Below are positions 53,239 through 61,383 of a stretch of 64,000 bases of DNA, piece by piece. Every line of letters begins with the position of its first letter. Position 1 is the stretch's first letter. Both the position numbers and the translations under genes were made by a program. The notes under the pieces were generated by a model. It worked only from the letters and a program-made list of their open reading frames with translations. It was not told the DNA's origin and did no database searches. Source of the DNA: UBA6522 sp965204155 (lineage in GTDB: Bacteria > Pseudomonadota > Gammaproteobacteria > Steroidobacterales > Rariloculaceae); the NCBI GenBank assembly GCA_965204155.1, contig OZ241971.1, forward strand, positions 3,968,001 through 4,032,000. The letters run 5' to 3'.

Positions 53239-54003
53239 ATGGCGAAGAGAACCCCGCTCATCGCGGGAAACTGGAAGATGCACGGCTCGCTAGCATCCTG
53301 CAAGGCGCTTGCGGCTGCACTGACGGACGGGATCGGCGACACCTCCGAGGCGAGCATGCTGCTGTGCCCGCCGCCTGTCTATCTGCAGACAGTCGGCTGC
53401 TGCCTCTCGGGCAGTCCAATCCATCTCGGCGCTCAGAACCTCGCCGCGTTCCCCGATTCCGGGGCCTATACGGGCGAGGTGTCGGGAAGGATGTTGAAGG
53501 ATCTCGGCTGCGACTTCGTCATCGTGGGCCATTCGGAACGGCGCGCGCTGTTCGGCGAGGACGACGATACGGTTGCGGCCAAGTTCATCGCGGCGCAAGC
53601 GCAGGGCCTCACGCCGATCCTCTGTGTCGGCGAATTGCTGGAAGATCGCCAAGCAGGGCGAACCGAAGAGGTCGTGGGACGGCAGGTGGAAAGCGTGCTG
53701 TCGGCGGCCGGGGCCGCTGCCTTCGCCGACGCAGTCGTGGCCTATGAACCCGTCTGGGCCATCGGTACCGGGCACACCGCCACCCCGCGACAGGCCCAGG
53801 AAGTTCACGGCTTCATTCGCGGATTGATCGCAGGGCAGGGTGATATAATCGCCGCCGAGTTGAGGATCCTCTACGGCGGCAGCGTCAAGGGTTCCAATGC
53901 CCGCGAACTACTCGCCATGGACGACATCGACGGCGGCTTGGTGGGCGGCGCATCACTGGATGCGCAGGACTTCCTGGCAATTTTCGAGGCGGCAGCGGCG
54001 TAG
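53239..54003 (+). CDS. tpiA: Triosephosphate isomerase
   Basis: The protein has 254 residues. 'RTPLIAGNWKMHGS' with the catalytic Lys, 'VIVGHSERRALFGE' with the His, 'VAYEPVWAIGTGHTA' with the Glu, and 'ILYGGSVKG' complete the barrel. It interconverts DHAP and G3P. ATG 53239 is the natural start; a longer frame overlaps glmM. The glmM-tpiA-secG order is known from Pseudomonas and related bacteria. Confidence 0.98.
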   Translation: MAKRTPLIAGNWKMHGSLASCKALAAALTDGIGDTSEASMLLCPPPVYLQTVGCCLSGSPIHLGAQNLAAFPDSGAYTGEVSGRMLKDLGCDFVIVGHSERRALFGEDDDTVAAKFIAAQAQGLTPILCVGELLEDRQAGRTEEVVGRQVESVLSAAGAAAFADAVVAYEPVWAIGTGHTATPRQAQEVHGFIRGLIAGQGDIIAAELRILYGGSVKGSNARELLAMDDIDGGLVGGASLDAQDFLAIFEAAAA

Positions 54004-54021
54004 GCGGACGGAGATCGGCGA

Positions 54022-54432
54022 ATGGCGATTCAATCCATAGTGCTCTATATACACCTGCTGGTGGCGCTGATGATCATCGTCCTCGTGCTGCTGCAGCGCG
54101 GCAAGGGCGCAGAAGCCGGCACCGGCTTCGGGGCCGGCGCCTCGGGCACGGTATTCGGCGCTCGCGGCAGCGCGAGCTTTTTCTCCCGGGCGACCGGTGT
54201 ATTGGCGACGATGTTCTTCGTCACCAGTCTTTCGTTGGCCTACCTGGCGGGTCAGACTCCCTCCGCACCGACTAGCATTCTGGAAGATGAATCCGTGATG
54301 GGGACCGTGCCGGAGCCCGAAGTCTTCGAGCCCGATCCCCTGGCGGTTCCGACCGAGCTGCCGGAGCTGCCCGAGCTACCGTCGCTGCCCGGCCTGGAGG
54401 AACCCCCGGCCGAAGAACCGGCCCAACCTTAG
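54022..54432 (+). CDS. secG: Preprotein translocase subunit SecG
   Basis: The protein has 136 residues. There are two membrane helices ('IVLYIHLLVALMIIVLVLLQ' and 'GVLATMFFVTSLSLAYLAG') with the conserved 'RGKGAEAGTGFGAGASGTVFG' loop between them, here cited in part as 'RGKGAEAGTGFG'. The C-terminus is acidic and Pro-rich. It assists SecYE in protein export. tRNA-Leu(GAG) follows, as in E. coli. Confidence 0.95.
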   Translation: MAIQSIVLYIHLLVALMIIVLVLLQRGKGAEAGTGFGAGASGTVFGARGSASFFSRATGVLATMFFVTSLSLAYLAGQTPSAPTSILEDESVMGTVPEPEVFEPDPLAVPTELPELPELPSLPGLEEPPAEEPAQP

Positions 54433-54477
54433 GCTTCCGCTGTCGCAAACACGCGGATAGCACCGACCCGATTCAAT

Positions 54478-54562
54478 GCCGATGTGGTGGAACTGGTAGA
54501 CACGCTGTCTTGAGGGGGCAGTGGCGCAAGCCGTGCCGGTTCGAGTCCGGCCATCGGCACCA
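54478..54562 (+). tRNA. tRNA-Leu (anticodon GAG)
   Basis: This 85-nt RNA has acceptor stem GCCGATG/CATCGGC, an encoded CCA at 54560-54562, anticodon loop TTGAGGG (GAG at its centre), a long variable arm typical of tRNA-Leu, and T-arm CCGGTTCGAGTCCGG. The secG-tRNA-Leu(GAG) link is conserved in gammaproteobacteria. Accessory genes begin right after it, so it may mark the edge of variable DNA. Confidence 0.97.
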
Positions 54563-54612
54563 TGGTTTGGTTCGCAGCGTGTGGGAAGGCGAATCTGCTG
54601 AGTGAGTGTTCC

Positions 54613-55059
54613 TTATTCTTCGTCGGCGAATCGTTCCAGCACGGATTCGAGCGATTCGCCGCTTTCGATGGCATCGGCGGCCTCGTTGGCGGATCTTTGG
54701 CCGACCTGTTCGTGGACGCTGTAGAACGTCCCTTCCTTCTCGAAAGCGGCCAGGGCCATCTTTGCAACCCCCGTTCGGGCGGGGAACCCGCGGACGATGA
54801 TCTCATCGCCCGGTTCGATAGCGTCCTGCGGTAGCCCGGCGCGCTCCCAGAACCGAACGGGTACTTCGATTTCCCACTCCACGTTTTCCTCATCAAGGAA
54901 AGTGAGCATGGGGTGAGGACGCCTGTACACGAAGTCGACGGCGACGCCCGCCATGTCAACGGGGTTCCGGATGTCGTAGGGAGCAAAGGAGTGATGTGCA
55001 GATGCAGGGCCGGCGACCAAAAGAGAACCAAGAGAAAGGATCGTTAGTTTGATTTTCAC
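54613..55059 (-). CDS. DUF6152-like periplasmic protein
   Basis: The protein has 148 residues. The leader (1-21) ends ASA, and His22-His23-Ser-Phe begin the predicted mature chain. 'YRRPHPML' holds the second histidine. It lacks the 'MHGD...GHGVERAW' tail of the short family and instead ends with an acidic helix containing 'QRSANEAADA'. It is a tandem partner of the next gene (37-bp gap). Its function is unknown. It points towards tRNA-Leu and ends 51 bp from it. Confidence 0.78.
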   Translation of the reverse strand: MKIKLTILSLGSLLVAGPASAHHSFAPYDIRNPVDMAGVAVDFVYRRPHPMLTFLDEENVEWEIEVPVRFWERAGLPQDAIEPGDEIIVRGFPARTGVAKMALAAFEKEGTFYSVHEQVGQRSANEAADAIESGESLESVLERFADEE

Positions 55060-55095
55060 CGGAATATCACTCCTGTCGAAGCCAAAGCAAATGAA

Positions 55096-55509
55096 TCAGT
55101 TTCCAGCGGCTTCCGCCGCCTCAGCCGCCTCGTTGGCGGATCTCTGTCGAACCTCTTCGTGGATGAGCGTGTATACCCCGTCCTTGGTGAAGGCGCTCAG
55201 GACACCTTCGGGCGAGCCATCCCTGGCCGGCCAGACCACGACATCCAGTACGTCTCCTTCCATGATGGCGTCCGTGGGAATCTCCTGTTGCTCCCATCGC
55301 CTGGTGGCGACTTCTATGCGCCAGACATGTTCCTCTCCGCCTTCCGCTTTCAGCTCCAGAATCGGATGGGGCCGGGCAAATCGCCAACTCTCCACGACAC
55401 CCGAAAACTCGATCTTCGTTCGAATGTCGTAGGGAGCGAAGGAATGGTGAGCCTGGCTGCCCATGGGAAGCACGAGAGCCGCAAACAGAATTACCAGGTT
55501 GACCCGCAT
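55096..55509 (-). CDS. DUF6152-like periplasmic protein
   Basis: The protein has 137 residues. The leader (1-20) ends SQA, followed by His21-His22-Ser-Phe. 'FARPHPILEL' keeps the second histidine. The C-terminus 'QRSANEAAEAAEAAGN' is shared with the gene at 54613, so the two arose by tandem duplication and then diverged. There are two adjacent ATGs; I use the inner one (55509), better spaced from GGAA. A longer frame to 55761 has no leader. Confidence 0.78.
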   Translation of the reverse strand: MRVNLVILFAALVLPMGSQAHHSFAPYDIRTKIEFSGVVESWRFARPHPILELKAEGGEEHVWRIEVATRRWEQQEIPTDAIMEGDVLDVVVWPARDGSPEGVLSAFTKDGVYTLIHEEVRQRSANEAAEAAEAAGN

Positions 55510-55704
55510 CATCGTTTCCAGAATTTTTGACCCTGCTCCCAAGTGTAGCCGACTTGTGTTCGCGTATACCACGCCATGCGAACCAAATGCGCAGAAACGC
55601 GTGATCTCCAGGCTACACGTTGTCAAAAGCGGCCTGGAATGGTTTCCACAACACAGTGCCCATACAGGTAAACTCGGCATCTGCCAACATATGTAGGGGT
55701 AGTC

Positions 55705-56121
55705 ATGAGGCACGGGATTCTGCTGGCGGGTCTTCTGTGGACGCTGTCCGTACCTGCGCAACAGCCGCAGCCCGCGGACGCTGCCGTCGCGGACGACTAC
55801 TGCGAGGCGGTCATCCAGAAATGGGACCTGCTTTTTCAGTGGGCGCGGGACGCCGCGCCCGACATCGAAACGGGACTGGCCGATCTGGACGCCTACGCCG
55901 AGCGGGGCCGGCGTCTCGTCGACACGAGCCTCTACTCCTACGAAGCGAGGTTTCTGGAGCGGGCGTATATTCAGGCGATTGTCCTCGCCGTGCAGCTCGC
56001 CATTTACGGCGAAGACAGAGTCAACGACCTGACGGAACAGCTCAAGGAGGGGGCCCGCGCCCAGTGCGTTGATGGCGTGCTCGATACCCTGAGCGAGGTC
56101 CCGTTGCCGCCCCGGCTCTGA
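55705..56121 (+). CDS. Small secreted helical protein, function unknown
   Basis: The protein has 138 residues with a short leader ending 'SVPAQQ'. The rest looks helical, with two cysteines ('DDYCEAVIQKW' and 'RAQCVDGV') that could pair. I recognise no family. AGGGG lies five bases before ATG 55705. It diverges from the DUF6152 pair, and the 195 bp between hold no other gene. Confidence 0.6.
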   Translation: MRHGILLAGLLWTLSVPAQQPQPADAAVADDYCEAVIQKWDLLFQWARDAAPDIETGLADLDAYAERGRRLVDTSLYSYEARFLERAYIQAIVLAVQLAIYGEDRVNDLTEQLKEGARAQCVDGVLDTLSEVPLPPRL

Positions 56122-56245
56122 CGGGTCCGCGCTGCCAGGTCTAGATCAGCGACGCTGCCGCTCGCTCAACGTGAAGCCATCCGGGTATGGCTACGCGCAG
56201 GCCATTTGGAGTATGCTGTACATCACTTCATACGAGATGAATTCA

Positions 56246-56485
56246 ATGCCCAGAGCAACAATCTCGATGCCGGAGGACCTGGCCCAGATGGCACAGCGCG
56301 AGGCGCATCGCCGGGGCGTGAGTTTGTCGGCTGTGGTTCGCCAGGCGCTTGAGCAACATCTTTACAGGCACCGGGGGCGCAAGCTGCCGTGGCAGGGCCT
56401 GGTGGACCTCGATGCCCCTGCCGCGCGGGACCTGGACGCCGAACTGAGTCGCAACTGGACTACCGACATTGCTGGCGATCGCTGA
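56246..56485 (+). CDS. Ribbon-helix-helix antitoxin-like protein
   Basis: The protein has 79 residues. 'PRATISMPEDLAQMAQREAH' with 'RRGVSLSAVVRQALEQHL' fits a ribbon-helix-helix DNA-binding fold. The C-terminal tail should bind the toxin. It overlaps the PIN-domain gene by 17 bp, the usual arrangement of VapBC-type pairs, and probably represses its own promoter. I use ATG 56246; ATG 56237 is also possible. Confidence 0.75.
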   Translation: MPRATISMPEDLAQMAQREAHRRGVSLSAVVRQALEQHLYRHRGRKLPWQGLVDLDAPAARDLDAELSRNWTTDIAGDR

Positions 56486-56876
56486 CAGCGGTCCGCTGCT
56501 GGCTTCTGTCAACGTTGCGGATCCGGATCATGCGGCGTGCGTGAAGGCGTTGTCAGGAAGTGCGGCCGACATCGTCATCCCCGCGTTGTGCGTCGCTGAA
56601 GTGGCCTATTTTCTGGGCAAACGCCACAGTGCGGACGTGGAAGCCCGCTTCCTGGAAGGGCTTGCGGAATTTCCGGTCATCGCCCCTGACCCCGATGACT
56701 GGCTACAAATAGGCGGACTCGTTCGCCAGTACGCGGACTTGCCGCTGGGCACCGTGGATGCTTCAGTTGCTGTACTGGCCATGAAGCTGAATACCGACCG
56801 GGTCATCACGCTCGATCGCCGGCACTTCTCCGTGCTGCGCAACGCACAAGGCAAGAGATTCGAACTCTATCCGTGA
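56469..56876 (+). CDS. VapC-like PIN-domain ribonuclease toxin
   Basis: The protein has 135 residues. 'IADSGPLLA', 'PALCVAEVAYFLG' and 'LGTVDASVAVLA' provide the acidic residues of a PIN active site (Asp, Glu, Asp), and 'ITLDRRHFSVLR' is the usual end. It is predicted to cut RNA when freed from its antitoxin. The start is probably TTG 56469, inside the antitoxin gene. Confidence 0.82.
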   Translation: MLAIADSGPLLASVNVADPDHAACVKALSGSAADIVIPALCVAEVAYFLGKRHSADVEARFLEGLAEFPVIAPDPDDWLQIGGLVRQYADLPLGTVDASVAVLAMKLNTDRVITLDRRHFSVLRNAQGKRFELYP

Positions 56877-56927
56877 CGGGTCAATCAGGCGCGCAACCTC
56901 CCAGTCGGAGCTGACCAGGCCGAATGA

Positions 56928-57395
56928 TCATTCTCCTCGATTGGCGGCCCGCAACGCCTCCAGGTCGAACTTGATCATGGTGTTCATCGCTGCCATGACA
57001 CGGGAATTGTGTTCCATGTCTTCGCTGTCGATCATGTCGAGAAATTCGGCCGGTGTGATCTGCCATGCGAGACCGTAGCGGTCTTTCAGCCATCCGCAGG
57101 CCATCGGTACTCCGTCTTTCGCCAGCTTGTCCCAGTAGTAGTCGATCTCCTCCTGCGTTTCGCAGGCCACCATCAGGGAAAGCGCCTCGGAGAACTGAAA
57201 TTGCGGTCCTCCGTTGAGTGCGATGAATTCTTCCCCGCGCAGCTTGAATTCAATGGTCAATACGGACCCGGCCCCGGGTTCATCGGGTTTGTAGCTGATG
57301 CGGGTGATTTTCGAGTCGGGGAAAACCGAGCAATAGAAATCGACGGCTTCTTCTGCATTGCCGTCAAACCAGAGAAAAGGAGTGATTAATCTCAT
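56928..57395 (-). CDS. VOC/PhnB-like protein
   Basis: The protein has 155 residues. 'MRLITPFLWFDGNAEEAVDF' and 'YCSVFPDSKI', 'FIALNGGPQFQFSEALSLMV' and 'DGVPMACGWLKDRYGLAWQI' are typical of the PhnB/3-demethylubiquinone-methyltransferase-like VOC group. Its exact substrate is unknown; members bind small ligands or metals. It follows the methyltransferase gene by 19 bp on the same strand. Confidence 0.85.
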   Translation of the reverse strand: MRLITPFLWFDGNAEEAVDFYCSVFPDSKITRISYKPDEPGAGSVLTIEFKLRGEEFIALNGGPQFQFSEALSLMVACETQEEIDYYWDKLAKDGVPMACGWLKDRYGLAWQITPAEFLDMIDSEDMEHNSRVMAAMNTMIKFDLEALRAANRGE

Positions 57396-57414
57396 CGTGG
57401 TTCCCGAAGATTCG

Positions 57415-58197
57415 CTATGTCTTCAGCGCCAGCGTGGCAATAAATATAGGCATATACGGATTCAATCGGCTTGCCTCGTCGGTCCAACCGTCCTCATAGA
57501 ATCCGGCAATCACAAGCCCCGCGTCAATCTGACCTCCTATCTGGTCATTCAGGCTATGGCTGAATTCAAGCGCTGCAGGTCCATCGAGTCGTTGTTTCAG
57601 TTTCGCCGGAGGCAAATCGGTAGCTTCCGAAAGTGGCAGGCGATTCCGGACCAGGAGGGGCTCTCCTGTGTCCACCGAGTCATGATCGAACAGAAAAAAG
57701 GCAGGATTCATGAAACCCGCCAAGAGTCGCCCTCCGATTGCGAGTACGCGATGGCATTCGCGCCACACAACTCGGACATCGCTGCAAAAGACATTGGAGA
57801 CAGGGTGGAACACGAGATCGAAATGTTCAGCTTCAAAGCATGAAAGGTCAGTCATATCACCTTGAACAAGCTCAATATCCAGCCCCTCTCTCGTCGCCAC
57901 CAATTCGTCTTTCGCGAGTTGTTCCTTCGAGATGTCAAAACTCGTAACTTTCGCTCCCGCTGCCGCGAGAACAGGAACTTGTTGGCCGCCACCCGATGCG
58001 AGGCAAAGCACTCGCTTGCCGTCCACGCCATCAAACCAGGTCGGCGGAACACATCGCTTCGGGGTGAGGATTACGTTCCAATGGCCGTTACGGGCTTTCC
58101 TGATAGTGGACTCATCAACCGGCTGGCACCATGGGCTTGATCCGCTGCGAGACTCAGCATCCCACGCATCTCTATTGTGTCGATGGATATCGATCAT
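57415..58197 (-). CDS. Class I SAM-dependent methyltransferase
   Basis: The protein has 260 residues. 'VLCLASGGGQQVPVLAAAGA' is the SAM-binding loop, 'VTSFDISKEQL' the acidic ribose-binding strand, and 'LVQGDMTDLSCFEAEHFDLV' the next motif. The acceptor substrate is unknown. Base composition is lower in GC than in the core genes, by eye. It pairs with the downstream VOC gene. Confidence 0.85.
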   Translation of the reverse strand: MIDIHRHNRDAWDAESRSGSSPWCQPVDESTIRKARNGHWNVILTPKRCVPPTWFDGVDGKRVLCLASGGGQQVPVLAAAGAKVTSFDISKEQLAKDELVATREGLDIELVQGDMTDLSCFEAEHFDLVFHPVSNVFCSDVRVVWRECHRVLAIGGRLLAGFMNPAFFLFDHDSVDTGEPLLVRNRLPLSEATDLPPAKLKQRLDGPAALEFSHSLNDQIGGQIDAGLVIAGFYEDGWTDEASRLNPYMPIFIATLALKT

Positions 58198-58241
58198 CTA
58201 TTTGCATTGTCATCTTCAAAGGCCCGCTGGTAATGGCGTCA

Positions 58242-58367
58242 TCAGGCCAGCGCCGTCATGGGCAGGACGGCGTCCCGATACTTGCCGCGGGTGTAGAGGT
58301 CGCGGAGAACATCGTCGCAGATGCCCCATATGTAGTGCGCGATCCAGTTTATGTCGGCGTTTGTCAT
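58242..58367 (-). pseudogene. 5' stub of a type I restriction methylase (hsdM)
   Basis: This 41-codon frame reads 'MTNADINWIAHYIWGICDD' and 'VLRDLYTRGKYRDAVLPMT', then 'ALA' and TGA. The segment 'VLRD-Y-RGKYRD-ILPMT' is the N-terminal signature of HsdM. Everything beyond is gone, and the next gene on that side is the methyltransferase. A GC-rich hairpin (CGGGC...GCCCG, near 58410-58430) lies upstream of its start. The rest of the gap 58198-58562 shows no gene. Confidence 0.75.
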
Positions 58368-58562
58368 GTTTGTCCTTGAACGTTCACGGGCTGGCGCCGG
58401 GAAGCGGGCCATTTTAGCCCGTCGGGGTGAGAGCGCGGCATCTCCTTCTGATCGAGGCGCCGGCCTGTCTGGAGATTACGGGCAATGGTTCCGGCTGCCC
58501 CGCGATATATACTCGCCCACCGATTCGTCAGCGTTATGGATCGGCAATACTGAGAATCGAGC

Positions 58563-61265
58563 ATGCGAATCGCTTTCGGACTCCACCTTGACGGCCTGAA
58601 CCCGGCGGCTCCGCGGAACGCGGCGGGCGAAATCACGCTCGGTCCAATGGGTTTCCTCCAGGTGCTGGAAACGCAACTTGGGCTGCCGACGCCGGACACG
58701 CACCCGAGCGAAGCGCCTTTCAGCTACCTCCAGTGCCTGCGGGAAGTGTCAACCCCGGACCGGTTCTTCCACCGGTCGCTGGAAATCGACCCGATCAACG
58801 TCGCACGCACGCTCCTGGATTGGAGGGCACAGTGGTACGAGGCCGGTTGGGACGGCACGTTCCCGGACAATGCGCCGGCGCGGCTGGCCGACATGGCTGC
58901 CGTGGAAGCCATCGCCAGGCATCGCGTGCCGCCCACGCACGGGGAGCGCCTGCAGCGGGTGGCGGAGGCGCTCGCCGAGCGCCGGACCCAGATCGGGCAG
59001 GTCGAGCTTCACACGCCTGTCGAGGACCTTCCGCATGCCTGGCAGCGGGTGGTTCGTGCCTTGCCGTGGGTCCCCGCGCCCGGACTCGAACTCGCGGTAA
59101 CCGGTCTGCAGGATTCCGATCTTGCGCGGGTGCAGAGGCGGCTTCTGTCGATGGCCGATCGTGACGAGGATGGCGGCGCGGAACGCGAGTCCCTGCAGGG
59201 CGACGGTTCACTCGTTTTGGTGAAGTCCGCCTCGAAGGACCTCTCTGCGGACGCGATCGCCGAATTCCTGCTGGAAACCGGGGGAATCGGCAGAACGCTC
59301 CTGGTTGCCGAGGTCGACGGGATCGTGCTGGATAACGCGCTTGAACGCGCGGGTTTGCCGCGGTGCGGTTTTCGGCACTACACGCGGTTTCGGTCGGCCA
59401 CGCAGGTATTGAAGCTCGCTCTGGCGTTGGTGTGGGAGCCGGTGGACCCGCACCGGATGCTGCAGTTTCTGCTTCATCCCAGCGGTCCTCTGCCGAGGTG
59501 GATACGGTGGCGGCTGGCCGATGCCGTGGCTGCGTCTCCCGGCATCGGCGGCCCCGCATGGATCGATGCCATTGAGGGAATTGCTCAAACGCTGCGGGAA
59601 CATTACGAAGCGGGGGAGAAGGAGGTCGAGCGGTATCGGTCCGACATCGCATTCTGGCTGGAGGCGGAGCGATACGATCCCGATACAGGAGCACCCCTGG
59701 AAGCGCTCTTCCAGCGGACAGGGCGTATCTCGGCCTGGGCGAGCACGCAAGCCAATACCGTGGAGAGCGAGTCCGAAGCTGCGATGTTCGCGGCGGCCCA
59801 TGCCCAGGCAAACGCGCTTCTGACGGAACTGGCGGAACTTCGTCAATCCGGCGCCCGGCGTATCGAACGGCTCGAGCTTCAGCGGCGGATCGATGAAGTG
59901 ACGACCGATGCGCCGGACCCATCGACCTACGCCGAGGCCGGGCGCGCAAGGGCGACCACCGCGCCGGCTGCGGTGACGGGTTCCTGGCCGACCGTGGTCT
60001 GGTGGAATCTCGCGCGCGAGTCGACTGCCATCTCCTATCCCTGGTCGCGGCGGGAGCTCGACGCGCTGCGCGCATCCGGCGTGGACCTGCCGGAAATCGA
60101 CGACATCGTTCGCCGGCGCAGCCGGGAATGGCTGAGGCCCCTGTGCAATGCGAGCGAGCGACTGGTCCTGGTCGCGCACCACAACGAGCGCGGCGCGCAT
60201 CCGCTGTGGACACGCATCGAGAGCCTGTTCGACGGGCAGGCGACGGTGGAGATCGAGCCTGTGTTACTCGGGGGAGGCGCAACCCTCCAGCCGCTGGGAG
60301 TTCGCACGCGCGAGCTGCCGCTCAGGCACTTGCGAGCGCTCCGAAGATGGTGGTCGCTGCCGGAGGAATACCCGGTATCGCCGCGCGAGGTCGAGTCCTA
60401 TTCCAGTCTCTCGAAGCTCTGCGATTACCCGCACGAGTGGGTATTGCAGTACGCCGCGCGGCTCCGCGCCGGCCGCGCCGCCGCGGTGATGGACGGTACC
60501 CGCCTGTTGGGCAACCTGGGTCATCGCCTATTCGAGGAGTTCTTTTCGACGCAGGTGGACTGGCGAAACATGCCGAACAAAGCCGTGCGTGACTGGGTAC
60601 GCTCCGAACTGCCCGGCATTGTCAAACGCGAAGGCGCCGTGCTGCTGGGGTACGGGCGTGGCGTGGATCGCCAGCGAGTCGCGGCCACGCTGGAGCGGGC
60701 GCTGGTCCGGCTGCTTGAACACCTCCGGTCGGCAGGAGTGGTGGAGGCGGCGGCCGAGGACTCGGGGGAGGCTCCGTTCGAGGGGCGCCGCCTGACGGGC
60801 ACCATCGACCTGTTGTTGACCCGCGGCAACGGGCATCGCGCCGTTCTCGACGTCAAGTGGGCCGGAGAGAAATACCGCGGCGGTTTGCTGGCGGAGAACC
60901 GCGCCCTGCAGCTTGCCACCTACGCCTACATGCAGAAGAGCAGGGACGGGAGCGACGCATGGCCTGCGGGCGCGTTCTTCATCCTCGCGACCGGAAACAT
61001 GCTCGCCGCCAACCGGGCGAGCTTTCCCGATGCCATCGTGCACTCGTCGGAGGACGGCAGCGGTACGGCGGAGCTTTGGGATCGCCTCCGGGTCACGTGC
61101 GATTGGCGTTGGGAGCAACTGGGAGCGGGGCGGATCGAGGTCGTCACGGAACATACCGAACCGGACGAACAGTCGACTCCTCCGGACGAAGGTCTCCGCT
61201 CGGTTTCGGGAGGCGATCCTTACGATGACTTCACGCGCCTGACCGGGTGGGAGAGTTCCCGATGA
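58563..61265 (+). CDS. AddB/RecB-like PD-(D/E)XK nuclease
   Basis: The protein has 900 residues. The N-terminal half looks like an inactive helicase scaffold without a Walker A box. The C-terminal part is a RecB/Cas4-type nuclease: 'GHRLFEEFF' (about 652), 'GTIDLLLTRG' (about 745), 'AVLDVKWAG' (about 760) and 'LQLATYAYM'. It should cut DNA at ends processed by the helicase encoded next. Together they resemble an AddAB-type pair for DNA repair or defence. ATG 58563 follows 195 bp after the hsdM stub. Its end is 112 bp from the helicase start. Confidence 0.82.
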   Translation: MRIAFGLHLDGLNPAAPRNAAGEITLGPMGFLQVLETQLGLPTPDTHPSEAPFSYLQCLREVSTPDRFFHRSLEIDPINVARTLLDWRAQWYEAGWDGTFPDNAPARLADMAAVEAIARHRVPPTHGERLQRVAEALAERRTQIGQVELHTPVEDLPHAWQRVVRALPWVPAPGLELAVTGLQDSDLARVQRRLLSMADRDEDGGAERESLQGDGSLVLVKSASKDLSADAIAEFLLETGGIGRTLLVAEVDGIVLDNALERAGLPRCGFRHYTRFRSATQVLKLALALVWEPVDPHRMLQFLLHPSGPLPRWIRWRLADAVAASPGIGGPAWIDAIEGIAQTLREHYEAGEKEVERYRSDIAFWLEAERYDPDTGAPLEALFQRTGRISAWASTQANTVESESEAAMFAAAHAQANALLTELAELRQSGARRIERLELQRRIDEVTTDAPDPSTYAEAGRARATTAPAAVTGSWPTVVWWNLARESTAISYPWSRRELDALRASGVDLPEIDDIVRRRSREWLRPLCNASERLVLVAHHNERGAHPLWTRIESLFDGQATVEIEPVLLGGGATLQPLGVRTRELPLRHLRALRRWWSLPEEYPVSPREVESYSSLSKLCDYPHEWVLQYAARLRAGRAAAVMDGTRLLGNLGHRLFEEFFSTQVDWRNMPNKAVRDWVRSELPGIVKREGAVLLGYGRGVDRQRVAATLERALVRLLEHLRSAGVVEAAAEDSGEAPFEGRRLTGTIDLLLTRGNGHRAVLDVKWAGEKYRGGLLAENRALQLATYAYMQKSRDGSDAWPAGAFFILATGNMLAANRASFPDAIVHSSEDGSGTAELWDRLRVTCDWRWEQLGAGRIEVVTEHTEPDEQSTPPDEGLRSVSGGDPYDDFTRLTGWESSR

Positions 61266-61316
61266 ATGGCCAACGGCGCGGTGCGCAAGCGGAACAGTCG
61301 GAACGGCGAGTGCGGT

Positions 61317-61383
61317 CGGTGGGAGAACACGGCGTGAGCGACCGGAACTGCGGACGCGACCGGTGGGAGAACACCGCGTGAGC
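61317..61383. repeat. Tandem duplication of a gene-start region (period 44)
   Basis: 'CGGTGGGAGAACAC' plus 'GCGTGAGC' occurs at 61317-61339 and again at 61361-61383 with one difference. Each copy carries a GGGAGA ribosome site and a GTG. Only the second GTG (61378) is in frame with the helicase. Confidence 0.85.
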
